Positions 41,949-51,348 of a stretch of DNA of 64,000 bases are shown here, in pieces. The stretch is from NCBI GenBank assembly GCA_021654635.1, contig AP025179.1, forward strand, positions 4,526,001-4,590,000, written 5' to 3'. The translations under genes and the position numbers were made by a program. Source of the DNA: Mycobacterium kiyosense (GTDB lineage: Bacteria; Actinomycetota; Actinomycetes; Mycobacteriales; Mycobacteriaceae). The notes beneath the pieces are model-generated. The model saw only the letters and a list, made by a program, of their open reading frames with translations. It was not told where the DNA came from and made no database searches. Position 1 is the first letter of the stretch. Every line of letters begins with the position of its first letter.

Positions 41949-43607
41949 TCAACCACTATTCTGTTCCGAAGCCGCGAGCGGCTGGTGGATGACGACACGG
42001 CCAGAGGTCCCGTCGACCGTGATCTGCGCACCGTCCGGGATGTCGCGGGTGCCGTGCTTGGAGTTGATCACACAGACGACGCCGAGCTCACGAGCGACGA
42101 TCGCACCGTGGCTCATGACGCCACCGGTATCGATCACCAACGCCTCGGCCAGCATGAACAACGGCGTCCAGCTGGGGTCTGTGGTGGGACACACCAGAAT
42201 GTCCCCGTCCTCGAGGTCGGCGTCGTCGGGATCCAAGACCACCCGCGCGGTGCCGGTCACCTCGCCTCCGCAGACACCGATCCCGGCCAGCTCGGTCACC
42301 GCAGGCCGATCCGCTTCGACGACCGGCGATGCTTCCGTCGCCACCGGATTGCCGACCCAGCGGTCGGGCACGTCGAGGTGTTGAAAGTATTCATGGTCGG
42401 CCCTGCGGGCGAGCACCAGGGCGCGCAACTCGTCCGCGGCGCTGCCCGGCGCGTCATTCACCAGCTCGTCGTAGGTCAAGAAGAAGACATCCTCGGGGTC
42501 CGCTAGTTGACCCGAGGCGGCCAACTTGTCCCCGATGACGCGCGCTGCACACCGGGCCGCATCGACGCAATGTAAGAAGCCGGCCTTCCCGACTTCGCGC
42601 ACGGGGATGTATTCGGCCGCCAGCCGCAGGACAAGCCGAGCACGAATCTTGTTGACGGCGTTAAGATTTGCCAGGATCTCCTGTTCCGCCGTGCGCCGGA
42701 TCTGTTGCTGGCGCCGCCAGATCTGGTCAGGATGCGGTGCTTCACGATAACGATAACGATTGGCCAGCAACCACAGTGGTGTCTGGTCCTCGCGCCAGAC
42801 ACGGCTGGGCAGGTTGCCTTCACTCGGGCCGTGATAACCATGCCGGGCAACGAATTCGGTCATCGGCAACTGGCCGTTGGCCAAGCTCCACAGGTCGGCG
42901 ATGACTTTGGTTTCTTCGACGCCGCCGTATCCGGTCATCAGTTCGGCCGCCCGTTCGCGAGTTCCGAACGCCGCCGAAGCGAGCAATTCCACCTGCTCGC
43001 CGAGCGCCTGACCCACCAGTGACAGCGTGGTGTGCATGGTGCCGATGGTCACGAAGTTTTCCGCGGCCTCCCGCAGCAGGCGCTGAGCTCCGGAGATGGT
43101 CGTGGGCGGGGATTCGACCACGCTGCGCCGCCACCAAGCGCCGATCTGCGCGCGCTGCGGGCGGATGTGCTTGCGGTGCCGATAGGCACTGGAGACGGTA
43201 CTCACCAGGATCACCGGATAGCGTAACTTCGCCCGCAACCGCGATGTCGCGGACTGCGCGGCCCCGACTGTGCCACGGGGCTCGCCGAACATCTGTTGCA
43301 CGACCGTATCGCCGTCCGTTCCGGGCATCCGCTGCCCGATGCGGTGAAACGTGTTGAGATTTCCCGCCGGAAGACCATGAAATGCGGCGCTGATGCGATC
43401 GTCCGGGCTGGCCGGAGGCGGTACTTCGGCGCGAGTGAGCACGCCGAGCTCGCCGAACCCGCGGCGCACCGCCGTCTCCATCGCAAATTGCCAGAAGGTC
43501 CAGCTGAGCGGGGTCTGCACGCCCTGAATCGCCTCGGAGAAGTTGACCCTTGACCAGGCAGTCTTTGCATCGGACCGGCTGTGTACCGGACTGTTGGTTA
43601 CGGCCAC
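41949..43607 (-). CDS. PEP-utilising swivel-domain protein lacking ATP-grasp
   Basis: An intact 552-residue protein. Its C-terminal domain is a phosphohistidine swivel domain (GGVMSHGAIVARELGVVC, His about 500). The N-terminal 450 residues match the paralogue at 21393 and resemble the substrate-binding part of PEP synthase/rifampicin phosphotransferase enzymes (GVQTPLSWTFW, GYGGVEETK, FVARHGYHGPSEGN). There is no ATP-grasp nucleotide domain here or in a neighbouring gene. A split enzyme of the phenylphosphate synthase kind, with a partner elsewhere, would explain it. The conserved His suggests that phosphotransfer is retained. Confidence 0.85.
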   Translation of the reverse strand: MAVTNSPVHSRSDAKTAWSRVNFSEAIQGVQTPLSWTFWQFAMETAVRRGFGELGVLTRAEVPPPASPDDRISAAFHGLPAGNLNTFHRIGQRMPGTDGDTVVQQMFGEPRGTVGAAQSATSRLRAKLRYPVILVSTVSSAYRHRKHIRPQRAQIGAWWRRSVVESPPTTISGAQRLLREAAENFVTIGTMHTTLSLVGQALGEQVELLASAAFGTRERAAELMTGYGGVEETKVIADLWSLANGQLPMTEFVARHGYHGPSEGNLPSRVWREDQTPLWLLANRYRYREAPHPDQIWRRQQQIRRTAEQEILANLNAVNKIRARLVLRLAAEYIPVREVGKAGFLHCVDAARCAARVIGDKLAASGQLADPEDVFFLTYDELVNDAPGSAADELRALVLARRADHEYFQHLDVPDRWVGNPVATEASPVVEADRPAVTELAGIGVCGGEVTGTARVVLDPDDADLEDGDILVCPTTDPSWTPLFMLAEALVIDTGGVMSHGAIVARELGVVCVINSKHGTRDIPDGAQITVDGTSGRVVIHQPLAASEQNSG

Positions 43608-43709
43608 CTGTCACCCGCTTCCCGTCTGCAGCGAGTGGAAGAATCCACCGCATCGAACACAGTGTGCGCCTGACTGTACATGGCGTACGACCGGCGGAAA
43701 CACCAGTTA

Positions 43710-43728
43710 TAACAAACAATGCTTGATT
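43710..43728. promoter_or_regulatory. Weak copy of the TACCAAAC-N3-GTTTGGTA operator
   Basis: TAACAAAC-AAT-GCTTGATT matches 7/8 and 5/8 of the arms of the perfect site at 47000. It lies 30 bases before the enoyl-CoA hydratase start at 43759. Confidence 0.3.
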
Positions 43729-43758
43729 AAGCGCGTGCAACGTCAGTACGCTCCGCAC

Positions 43759-44544
43759 ATGACCATCCGGCATGGCGATCTTCGGCTGGACGTGAACGGC
43801 GACGTGGCCGAGATCGTGTGGGCGGCAACGGGGCTCAATCTGTTCACCCCCGAGGTCGCCGACGCTTACGACGCGGCGTTGGACGACCTTCCCGAGAGCG
43901 CACGCGCCCTGATCGTGCGGGCCGAAGGCAAGGTGTTCTGCGCCGGGGTTCAGGCTCAGCAGTTCACCACGATGGACGCCGAGGCGGGCACGGAGTTCAG
44001 CCGCCGGCTGCTCGGCCTCGTCCAACGGATCGAGCGGCTACCGCTACCCACCGTCGCCGTGGTACACGGCCTGAACCTCACCATCGGCCTCGAACTGACG
44101 TTGGCATGCGACTTCATCTGGGCCGCGGCGGAAGCGAACATGGGATTGGTCGAAGCCCGGGTGGGTATCACGCCCGCCGCCGGCGGCACCCAGCGTCTGG
44201 TGGCCCGGGCCGGGGTGGCACACGCCAGAGAAATGGTCATCACCGGGCAGACCTATCCGGCATCGGTGTTGCGAGATTGGGGGGTCATCGACCGCGTGCT
44301 GCCGCAGGAGCAGTTGCTGATGGCCGCCCGCGAGTTTGCCGCCGAACTCGCGGCGGGCCCCACGGTCGCCACCGCGATAGCCAAACAGATCATCGCGCTT
44401 GCTCGCGATCACGGTGTCGCGGCGGCCGACGCCGCCACCCCAGAACTGGCCGGACCGGTCCTGAGCAGTGAAGACGCCGCGATCGGCGTCAAGACACTAC
44501 TCAGCCAGGGCCCGGGCGCTAAGCCCCCTTTTCGCGGCCGTTAG
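43759..44544 (+). CDS. Enoyl-CoA hydratase/isomerase family protein
   Basis: A 261-residue crotonase with KVFCAGVQAQQF, VVHGLNLTIGLELTLACDF and VEARVGITPAAGGTQRL. I start at the ATG at 43759 (MTIRHGDLRL), the first consistent with family length. It is convergent with, and overlaps by 26 bases, the TetR gene at 44519, and is divergent from the swivel-domain gene. Part of the acyl-CoA degradation set of this half of the window. Confidence 0.9.
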   Translation: MTIRHGDLRLDVNGDVAEIVWAATGLNLFTPEVADAYDAALDDLPESARALIVRAEGKVFCAGVQAQQFTTMDAEAGTEFSRRLLGLVQRIERLPLPTVAVVHGLNLTIGLELTLACDFIWAAAEANMGLVEARVGITPAAGGTQRLVARAGVAHAREMVITGQTYPASVLRDWGVIDRVLPQEQLLMAAREFAAELAAGPTVATAIAKQIIALARDHGVAAADAATPELAGPVLSSEDAAIGVKTLLSQGPGAKPPFRGR

Positions 44545-45202
44545 CCCCTGATCCGTCCTGGGCCTGGCCGGCCGGCAACCACCTTGCCTGGCGCACTTTC
44601 ACCGCCGCATCGATCGCGTCCAGAATGCTGGAGGTGACGAGGTCGAAGATCTCGTCGGAAGACAATCCGCTCTCCGACATCGCTTTGGCCAGCGCCGGAT
44701 ATTTGTCGCCGTCGATATCGTGCTGATCCTCGGGCGAATAACCTTGTGTGTCGTGCAGAGCGCTGCCGATGGCGAACAACTCGAGTGCGTCCAGCAATGG
44801 CATGACCGCGGCGCTCGGCACTCCCTCTGCCATCAGCCGTTCCGCCGAGGTGTTCAGCATCCGGGCGCCCATGCCCAGGGAACGCTTGGACACGATCAGC
44901 GGTACCAGCCCCGGATGCTCGAGCAGTGCGTTGCGCAGATTGCGGGCGTTCTGTGACATCCAGTGCCGCCAGTTGTCATCGGAGGCTTCCGGCGTCCGAA
45001 CGTTGCTCAGGGCTAATTCGGCTGCGCCGACCAGGATTTCGTCCTTGTTCTCGAAATGGTGGTAGAGCGAAGCACCGTTGACACCGAGCGCGTCGGCCAG
45101 GCGGCGGATACTCAGACCCGCTAGACCGTCCTGGTCGATGATGGTCAGCGCCGTCTCGAGTACCTTGCGTCGCGAGATGAGCGCAACTTTGGGCCTTACC
45201 AT
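44519..45202 (-). CDS. TetR-family transcriptional regulator, candidate regulator of the 43.7-62 kb regulon
   Basis: A 227-residue TetR protein with HTH LSIRRLADALGVNGASLYHH followed by FENKDEILVGAAE at about residues 30-62 and a long C-terminal domain. An AACCAAAC half-site (45238-45245) of the palindrome shared by the neighbouring operons lies 36 bases before its ATG, which suggests weak autoregulation. It stands in the middle of the genes that carry the shared site. This assignment is inference; the TetR at 63451 is the rival candidate. Confidence 0.85.
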   Translation of the reverse strand: MVRPKVALISRRKVLETALTIIDQDGLAGLSIRRLADALGVNGASLYHHFENKDEILVGAAELALSNVRTPEASDDNWRHWMSQNARNLRNALLEHPGLVPLIVSKRSLGMGARMLNTSAERLMAEGVPSAAVMPLLDALELFAIGSALHDTQGYSPEDQHDIDGDKYPALAKAMSESGLSSDEIFDLVTSSILDAIDAAVKVRQARWLPAGQAQDGSGANGREKGA

Positions 45203-45280
45203 GCCGGTCGCCTCCCAGGAATGTGTGGTCTCAGGCTAACCAAACACCCTCGCCGGCGCCCGAAGACACTCACTGAACAC

Positions 45281-46839
45281 TCATTGGGCCGAGACAGTCG
45301 GGGTCGGCGAACCGTACCGCTTCTTCAAATCTGCCTTGGGAATCTTGCCGGTCACGTTTCGTTCGAACGGCTGCACGGCCAAGAATTCCGCGGGCACCTT
45401 GTACCTGGCCAGGCGTGCGCTGCAGTGCGCGGCGAGCGCATCGCGGTCGAGGTCGACCCCCCGGATTCAAGACGATGAGGGCCCTTCCGACTTCACCCCA
45501 GCGCTCGTCGACGATCGGGATGACGGCGGCGTCCGCGACGTCGGGATGCTCATGCAGCACCCGCTCGACCTCGGCGGGGTAGACGTTTTCGCCGCCAGAC
45601 TTATACATGTCCTTGAACCGGTCGACCATCGTCAGGAAACCGTCCGCGTCGCGTTTGACGGCATCTCCGGTGCGGAACCACTCCCCCGCGAATGCCGGGT
45701 CGTCGGCACGCTCCCGCCGCCAATAGCCGGCCGTCACTGCAGGCCCGTTGGCCCACAACTCCCCCCGCCTCGCCGTCGCCGACATCACGGCCGTCGGCAC
45801 CGACAATGCGAATGTTGGTGTACTGCACGGGATCACCGCAGGATCCGAATTTCGCCAGAGTGTCCGACGGCCGCACCACGCTGACGATGGGGCCCATCTC
45901 GGTGGCCCCGTATCCGGGGCTCAGCGGCCAGCCCCGGTCGTGAAAGGCCTTGGTCACTTCGTAATTGAGGAACCCACCACCGACCTGGCCGTGGCGCATG
46001 TGACCGAAGTCGGCTTCGGCAAACGCCGGAACCCGCGCCATCACCTGATACATCACCGGCGCTCCGGAGAAGTGGGTGAATCCGTTCGCCGGTTCGGCAA
46101 ACAACCCTACGACCTCGGCCGGGTCGAACGCGGGGACCACTGCCACCGTGCCGCCCAGCGCCAGGATCGGGTTCGTCATGCTGTTCAGGCCGGCGGCGTG
46201 AAAGAACGGCAACACAGCCAGATAGCGGCTGCGCGAGGTCAGTTCGTACGGATCCAGAGAGTTCAGCATCTGATAATGCAGCATCCGGTGCGTGCAGATC
46301 GCCGCCTTGGGACGTCCGGTGGTTCCGGAGGTATAGATCAGCTGGACCGCATCGGTGACGTCGACGATGGGCGCTGCGCTGCGGGGAGCGGCGCGCTCGG
46401 CCGCCGCGACGATGTCATGGTCCGCATTCTCGACACCGAACGAAGCCAGGTGGGGCACCCCCGCCGCGGCGCGGACTCGCGTCGCCATCTCCGCCCAGGC
46501 CGCGTCGTGGAGGAGCACGGTGGGCTCGGAGTCGATGCAGCAGAACTCGAGCTCGGGCTGTGCGAGACGGAAGTTCAACGGAACCAGCATCGCCCCGATC
46601 CGCATGCACGCGAACTGCAGGATCAATACCCACGGGTGGTTGGCGGCCAGCACCGCGACCCGGTCACCACGACCGACGCCGAACTCGTCGACGAGCGCCC
46701 CGGCCAGGCCCGCCACCTGACGCTCGAGGTCACCCCAGGTACTCACCGCACCCGTGCGCACGTCCTCGATTGCCGGTTCGGCAGGCCGGCGGCGCGAGTG
46801 ATACTGCACGACGTCGGTTGCAAAATGCTCCACGCTCAT
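45281..46839 (-). pseudogene. AMP-binding acyl-CoA ligase (FadD-like), frameshifted twice as sequenced
   Basis: The N-terminal part has IYTSGTTGRPKA and the pieces that follow have GEWFRTGDAV, DRFKDMYKSGGENV and VTGKIPKADLKK with the catalytic Lys of the ANL superfamily. Two extra C, in the runs 45761-45766 and 45457-45462, put these in three frames; removing one from each gives 518 residues ending at the TGA at 45281. The ATG at 46839 (MSVEHFATDV) is chosen because AAGGGG precedes it. It would activate a carboxylic acid with CoA. It is divergent from the P450 at 47057, with two shared operator sites between. Probably intact in the organism. Confidence 0.88.
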
Positions 46840-46911
46840 CACCGGCCCCTTACTCTTGGCGACGGTCATACCGGTGCGCCGATCGCATCGCCGCCACGGT
46901 GCGCCCATCAT

Positions 46912-46930
46912 AACCATATGATGTTTGGTT
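46912..46930. promoter_or_regulatory. Operator copy AACCATAT-GAT-GTTTGGTT
   Basis: A member of the shared 8+3+8 palindrome, imperfect in the left arm (5/8) and 7/8 in the right. It is 73 bases upstream of the ligase start and probably regulates the leftward gene. Confidence 0.5.
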
Positions 46931-46999
46931 GGAATCCTCCGGCTCCGCCCGACATTCGCAATCCGGTTGTGCCTACGGGCCGCGGGAGCAACCTTGCTC

Positions 47000-47018
47000 T
47001 ACCAAACGCTGTTTGGTA
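47000..47018. promoter_or_regulatory. Perfect operator TACCAAAC-GCT-GTTTGGTA
   Basis: An exact inverted repeat, 8-bp arms with a 3-base spacer, 38 bases before the P450 start. Its last two bases begin TATCGT, a TANNNT -10 box, so repressor binding would cover the promoter. It is the best copy of a site also seen at 46912, 51301, 54811, 58829, 61850 and weakly at 43710. Confidence 0.75.
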
Positions 47019-47056
47019 TCGTGGCCACCGTCGCCATCCGGATCGGGAGAGCCGCA

Positions 47057-48310
47057 GTGGATCAGTTCGACCATCACTCGCAATATTTCGCCCAGCATTG
47101 GCGTGACATCTATGCCGATATGCGCCAGCACTGCCCCGTGGCGCACAGCGATCGACACGACGGCTTTTCGATCCTGACCCGCTATGACGACATCAAGAAG
47201 GTCCTGGCCGACCCCGAGACTTTCGTCAGCGGCCGCGATCTGTCCCTCGGCGGCAAGATTGTCGGCGGTGGTGCGACGGTGCCGACCAACCCGGTCCGGA
47301 TGGGCATGATGGAAATGGATCCGCCGGTCTCCCAGGCCTACCGCAAGTTATTGGCCCCGCTGTTGTCGCGCAAGGCAATTGATGCGTATCGCCCCAGGAT
47401 GCAGGAGATCGTGTCGTGGACGATCGACCGTGTCATCGAGTCCGGCAGCATCGATTTCGTCGACGCGATCGCCAACCCGCTTCCCGCCATGGTTTCCCTG
47501 GACTATTTCGGCCTGTCGCTGGACAAGTGGGAGCAGTACGCCACGACGTTGCACAAGGCCGTGTATCGGGAGAAGGGTTCGGTGCGCGACCTGATGGCGC
47601 TCGTCGACGACGTGCGGTCGACCGTTGCCGAGCGGCGGCCTACGGCCGGGCAACGCGGTGATCTGGTCGATGCATTGCTGACCGGCGAGGTCGACGGTAA
47701 ACCGCTCGACGACGAGATGGTCACCGAGTTGTTGTTCATGCTGCTCAACGGGGGTATTGATACCTCCACCGCGCTGATCGCGCACATGTTCGGCTACCTG
47801 GGTGAGCATCCCGGCGACCGCGAGGCACTGATCGCCGACCCGGCCCTGATTCCGCTCGCCGTAGACGAGATGCTGCGATACTTTCCGCCAGGCACCGGGG
47901 TGGCCCGCACCGTCGCGAAGGAAGTGGAGATCGAGGGCCACCGATTCGCGCCGGGTGACCGTGTGTACTGCGCGATCGGCGGGGCCAACCTTGACCCCGC
48001 GGTCTTCCAGCATCCTGACGAGGTGCACCTGGACCGCGAAAACAGTGCCAAGCACTTGTCTTTCGGCTTCGGCGTGCATCGCTGCCTCGGATCATTCCTG
48101 GCGCCGATGGAGCTGACCCTGCTGCTCGGCGAGGTTCTTCGGCGGATGCCCGACTACGTCATCGACCGTGCGCGGGTCCGGCAGTATCCGACGATCCCGC
48201 TGGTCAACGGCTATCTGGCGATGCCGGCCACGTTCACCCCCGGCCCACGCGTGCTGACCGGCTTCGACAACGCGCTACCGGTCCGGTTGGAGCCGGCGAC
48301 CGCGTCCTGA
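47057..48310 (+). CDS. Cytochrome P450
   Basis: A 417-residue P450 with the I-helix LLNGGIDTSTA (acid-alcohol pair D-T), the K-helix E-x2-R in DEMLRYFPP and the haem loop FGFGVHRCLGSF (axial Cys about 343). The GTG at 47057 (VDQFDHHSQYF) has GGGAGAG just upstream. It is divergent from the acyl-CoA ligase, under the operators at 46912 and 47000, and convergent with an enoyl-CoA hydratase. It resembles the P450 at 53543 in overall layout (MDPPxxxxYRKLLAPLLSRK). The ferredoxin at 60047 is a possible electron donor. Confidence 0.95.
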   Translation: MDQFDHHSQYFAQHWRDIYADMRQHCPVAHSDRHDGFSILTRYDDIKKVLADPETFVSGRDLSLGGKIVGGGATVPTNPVRMGMMEMDPPVSQAYRKLLAPLLSRKAIDAYRPRMQEIVSWTIDRVIESGSIDFVDAIANPLPAMVSLDYFGLSLDKWEQYATTLHKAVYREKGSVRDLMALVDDVRSTVAERRPTAGQRGDLVDALLTGEVDGKPLDDEMVTELLFMLLNGGIDTSTALIAHMFGYLGEHPGDREALIADPALIPLAVDEMLRYFPPGTGVARTVAKEVEIEGHRFAPGDRVYCAIGGANLDPAVFQHPDEVHLDRENSAKHLSFGFGVHRCLGSFLAPMELTLLLGEVLRRMPDYVIDRARVRQYPTIPLVNGYLAMPATFTPGPRVLTGFDNALPVRLEPATAS

Positions 48311-48318
48311 GCCAGGCT

Positions 48319-49092
48319 TCAGCGACCCTCGTCCAGGTAGCCCGCGCGGCTGCGGTCGAGGAACGTCTGCCGGGCGGCCGAGGCATCGCCGAGCATGTTG
48401 AGCTCGAAGGTGTAGCTGAGCTCTTGCCGATAGAGGGTGCGCAGATCACGGGCGGCGGTGTTGTTCAGCGACTTTTTCATCGCGCGCACCACCCGCGGCG
48501 ACTTGGCGGCGACAGTCGCTGCGACCTCCCGGGCCCTGTCCACCGCGGCCTCCACGGTCGGCTCGACATGGTAAACACTGCCGTAGGCATGCAGCTCGGC
48601 GATGTCGAACGGTTCGCAGGTGAACATCGCCGCGCGCATCCGCTTCTCCGGCAGCAGTCCGAGCGCCTGCACGCCTCCGGTAGTCGCGCCGTTGTCGACC
48701 TCGGCGAGAACGAATTTCGTTGCGGTACTGCCTATCAGCACGTCACAGGTGCCGGCCAACAGCACCCCCACCCCGACGCAGTAACCGTGTACGCAACCGA
48801 TCACCGGTACCGCGCATTCGGCGATCGCCAAGCTGGAGTCTTGGGAACCCCTGGCCTGTCCGAGAATGCCCTCGAAGCCGGGTAGACCTTGAACCTCCTT
48901 CAGATCACCGCCCGCGCAGAAGCCCTTGCCCTCGGCCCGCAGCACCACGACCCGTACCTCGTCGCGGTGCTCATAGCTGCGCAGCAGTTCGGTGAGCCTC
49001 GCCAGATCCGCGATGGTGTAGGCGTTGGCGGGCGGATGGTGTACCACCAGCTCGGCGACTCCATCGGAATCGATTGTCTCCGTTACGGACAC
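48319..49092 (-). CDS. Enoyl-CoA hydratase/isomerase family protein
   Basis: A 257-residue crotonase with GFCAGGDLKEV, HGYCVGVGVLLAGTCDVL and the loop LAEVDNGATTGG. It starts inside the end of the nitronate-monooxygenase-like gene (10-base overlap), so the two are coupled. It is the last gene of the leftward operon 51276-48319. The loop AEVDNGATTGG is unusual and the catalytic acid cannot be assigned with certainty. Confidence 0.9.
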   Translation of the reverse strand: MSVTETIDSDGVAELVVHHPPANAYTIADLARLTELLRSYEHRDEVRVVVLRAEGKGFCAGGDLKEVQGLPGFEGILGQARGSQDSSLAIAECAVPVIGCVHGYCVGVGVLLAGTCDVLIGSTATKFVLAEVDNGATTGGVQALGLLPEKRMRAAMFTCEPFDIAELHAYGSVYHVEPTVEAAVDRAREVAATVAAKSPRVVRAMKKSLNNTAARDLRTLYRQELSYTFELNMLGDASAARQTFLDRSRAGYLDEGR

Positions 49093-50123
49093 GCCGGCTC
49101 TTTCAGCACCGTGGCCGAAGCCGACAGCAGCTCGCGCGCCTGGTTGACGATGCGGGTGACCAACTCGGCGACGGTGGGAATGTCGTGGATCGCCGCGGAC
49201 ACCTGCCCGGCGACCAGCAGGCCGCGCTCGACGTCACCGTCGCGCTGGGCGACCCGGATCTGTTCCTCTTCCCAGGCCTGGAACTCCTCGGGCGACAATG
49301 CTTCTCGCGCCTTGTCCAGTGCGGCGATCGCGTCGTTGCGCAGGCCCCGTATCGGGGCGTAGATGCCGCCGTAGACGACGTCCTCCCACTCCTTGGCGTC
49401 GACGATGCGCTGCTTGTAGGCCTGATGCCATTGATGCTCCTGGGTGGCGATGAAGCGGGTGCCCATCGCCGCCGCGGCCCCGCCCATCGCCAGCACCGCA
49501 GCCAGTCCCCGTCCGTCGCAGATGCCGCCGGAGACCACCACCGGGATATCGAGCGCGCCAATCACCTGGGGCGCCAACACCATTGTGTGGACACCCTTGG
49601 CGTGAGTGTGGCCGCCCATCTCGTAGCCGGAGGCGATGATGACGTTCGCGCCGTACTCCGCGGCCTTCAGCGCGTGGCGCAGCGAACCCACCTTGGCCAT
49701 GTGCACAAGGCCGGATTCGCGGATGGCGGAACCGAACTCGCCGGCGAAGCCCGCCGATGTCACGATCGCGCGCAGTTGCTCGCCCGCCTTGCCGCCGTCC
49801 CGCTTGACCGATATCGCCTCATCGATGCACGTCCGGCTCACCAGCAACAGCTCACCGTCGGGGGTGCGACCGACCGGCACGTTGACCGCGAACGGTCGGT
49901 CGGTGCTTGCTGCCACGTATTCGATCGCACCGCGAAAGCCCTGGCGTAGGAATTCCTCTGAGGTATTGACGATGCTCGGACAGCTCACCGTCCCCAGGCC
50001 GCCGGCCGCCGATACCGCAGCGGCCAGGTGCGTCGTCGGCGACGGGCCCATGCCGTCCTGCATGACCGGGTACTCGACACCGACGAGATCCTGAAATCGA
50101 CGCCACATTCGGCTCACGACCAT
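49083..50123 (-). CDS. Nitronate monooxygenase-like flavoprotein (NMO/IpdC family)
   Basis: A 346-residue FMN TIM-barrel of the 2-nitropropane dioxygenase superfamily. It shows PVMQDGMGPSPT near the N-terminus, the SGYEMGGHTH segment (usual form G-x-E-A-G-G-H) and VVSGGICDGRGLAAVLAMGG in the phosphate-binding region. In mycobacteria a homologue (IpdC) takes part in steroid C/D-ring degradation as a CoA-ester oxidoreductase, which fits this context better than nitronate detoxification. It is operonic with a reductase (50164) and a hydratase (48319). Confidence 0.88.
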   Translation of the reverse strand: MVVSRMWRRFQDLVGVEYPVMQDGMGPSPTTHLAAAVSAAGGLGTVSCPSIVNTSEEFLRQGFRGAIEYVAASTDRPFAVNVPVGRTPDGELLLVSRTCIDEAISVKRDGGKAGEQLRAIVTSAGFAGEFGSAIRESGLVHMAKVGSLRHALKAAEYGANVIIASGYEMGGHTHAKGVHTMVLAPQVIGALDIPVVVSGGICDGRGLAAVLAMGGAAAAMGTRFIATQEHQWHQAYKQRIVDAKEWEDVVYGGIYAPIRGLRNDAIAALDKAREALSPEEFQAWEEEQIRVAQRDGDVERGLLVAGQVSAAIHDIPTVAELVTRIVNQARELLSASATVLKEPACP

Positions 50124-50163
50124 CTCCTAAGTCTTCTGGACCCACTGGGCCTGCTGGTCAACA

Positions 50164-51276
50164 TCACCGACCGCCTTCATCCCGACCTACCGACACCGTC
50201 TTGGGATGTGGCATCGGATGGCGCACCTCGGGGGCTTCGTCGGGGACCTGCTCACGTACCCACGTTGCGGCACGCCGATAGGCCTCGATCAGCCGATCCT
50301 CGGCGTCGTAGTCAAAGCGTGCCGGATACAGCGGATAGTCGGCGGGTGTCACCGGGTTGGCAGTAAGCCACTCGACCGCTTCGACCATTGCCTCGTGTGC
50401 GGGAACCACTTGGGTGTAGCCGAGTTCCCGCTTGGCCTTGCCGTTGTCGAGCAGAATGTGCGGATCGCCGCTCGGCGGCAACAGCTCGATCAGCGCCGAA
50501 GGTGCCATCTCCCGCGGGATCCCGACGAATTCCAGTTCGGCACCCATGATGTCTGCGACGGCCTCGGCCCACTGACGAACGGTGAACTGGTCATCGTCGG
50601 CGGCGTTGTAGGCCTGCCCGTCGGCCACCTCGGGATGGTCGACCGCACCGAGCACCACCTCGGCAGCGTTCCGACCCGCGCAGCGCGAGATGATCCATAA
50701 ACCATTGTCCGGCAGGATCATTCGGCTTCTTCCGTCGCGCACTCGGCGCATCACCGACCATTCCCAGGGCACCAGGTTGCGCGGGCCGTAGATCGCCGGG
50801 TAGCGGATCACCGTGCCCCGGTAGGCGCCCGCCGCGGCGCGCTCGAGCACGGCGCGTTCGGCGGCGCGGATCAATTTGGCGAACTTCGGCACCGGCTCGG
50901 TACCGTCGGACAGCGGCCCGTCCTCTCGGGCATTGACCGCCATTCCGTACGGGTGGACCCGCGCCGCCTGCAGGCAGCCACGGTAGGCGGGGACGCCACC
51001 GATGCTGATCAGATGGCCACACCGACCTGCGAAGACCTCGGCGATGGCGGCCACCCGGCCATACATAGCAAGCACAATGTCGTATCGGCTGTCGCCGATC
51101 GCCTCGGCCAGCGTCTCGGGGAAGTGCGGATCGGCGTGGATGTGCGGGACGTCGGGCAAGCCGTCGGGTTCGTGCACACCACGATGCAGCATCGTCACGT
51201 CGTGCCCGCGCCGCAGCAGGCCTTCCAGCACCGGCACGCCCGTGGACCCGCTCCCACCGATGACTAGCGTTCTCAT
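50164..51276 (-). CDS. NAD(P)-dependent epimerase/reductase-like protein (extended SDR)
   Basis: A 370-residue extended Rossmann protein starting MRTLVIGGSGSTGVPVLEGL; the cofactor motif G-G-S-G-S-T-G is clear. The typical Y-x3-K is not evident, so it may belong to an atypical branch of the epimerase/dehydratase family. It is the first gene of the leftward operon with the NMO-like and hydratase genes, behind the operator at 51301. Substrate unknown. Confidence 0.85.
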   Translation of the reverse strand: MRTLVIGGSGSTGVPVLEGLLRRGHDVTMLHRGVHEPDGLPDVPHIHADPHFPETLAEAIGDSRYDIVLAMYGRVAAIAEVFAGRCGHLISIGGVPAYRGCLQAARVHPYGMAVNAREDGPLSDGTEPVPKFAKLIRAAERAVLERAAAGAYRGTVIRYPAIYGPRNLVPWEWSVMRRVRDGRSRMILPDNGLWIISRCAGRNAAEVVLGAVDHPEVADGQAYNAADDDQFTVRQWAEAVADIMGAELEFVGIPREMAPSALIELLPPSGDPHILLDNGKAKRELGYTQVVPAHEAMVEAVEWLTANPVTPADYPLYPARFDYDAEDRLIEAYRRAATWVREQVPDEAPEVRHPMPHPKTVSVGRDEGGR

Positions 51277-51300
51277 CGCCTCACCGTCTGCAGTCGATTA

Positions 51301-51319
51301 AACCAAACAGTAATTGGTT
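51301..51319. promoter_or_regulatory. Operator copy AACCAAAC-AGT-AATTGGTT
   Basis: Matches the shared site at 7/8 and 5/8 of the arms, 25 bases upstream of the epimerase-like gene that heads a three-gene operon. Confidence 0.5.
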
Positions 51320-51348
51320 CTTGCCATCAAATCACACAAGCCCACCGG

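Noticed and set aside
21465..45766. Programmed ribosomal frameshifting at the homopolymer runs
   Set aside because: The shifts occur in unrelated enzymes whose paralogues are in one frame, and no slippery heptamer plus structure pattern is evident.
45748..47106. A 452-codon open frame antisense to the acyl-CoA ligase
   Set aside because: It is the shadow of the ligase and runs over the divergent operators into the P450 gene.
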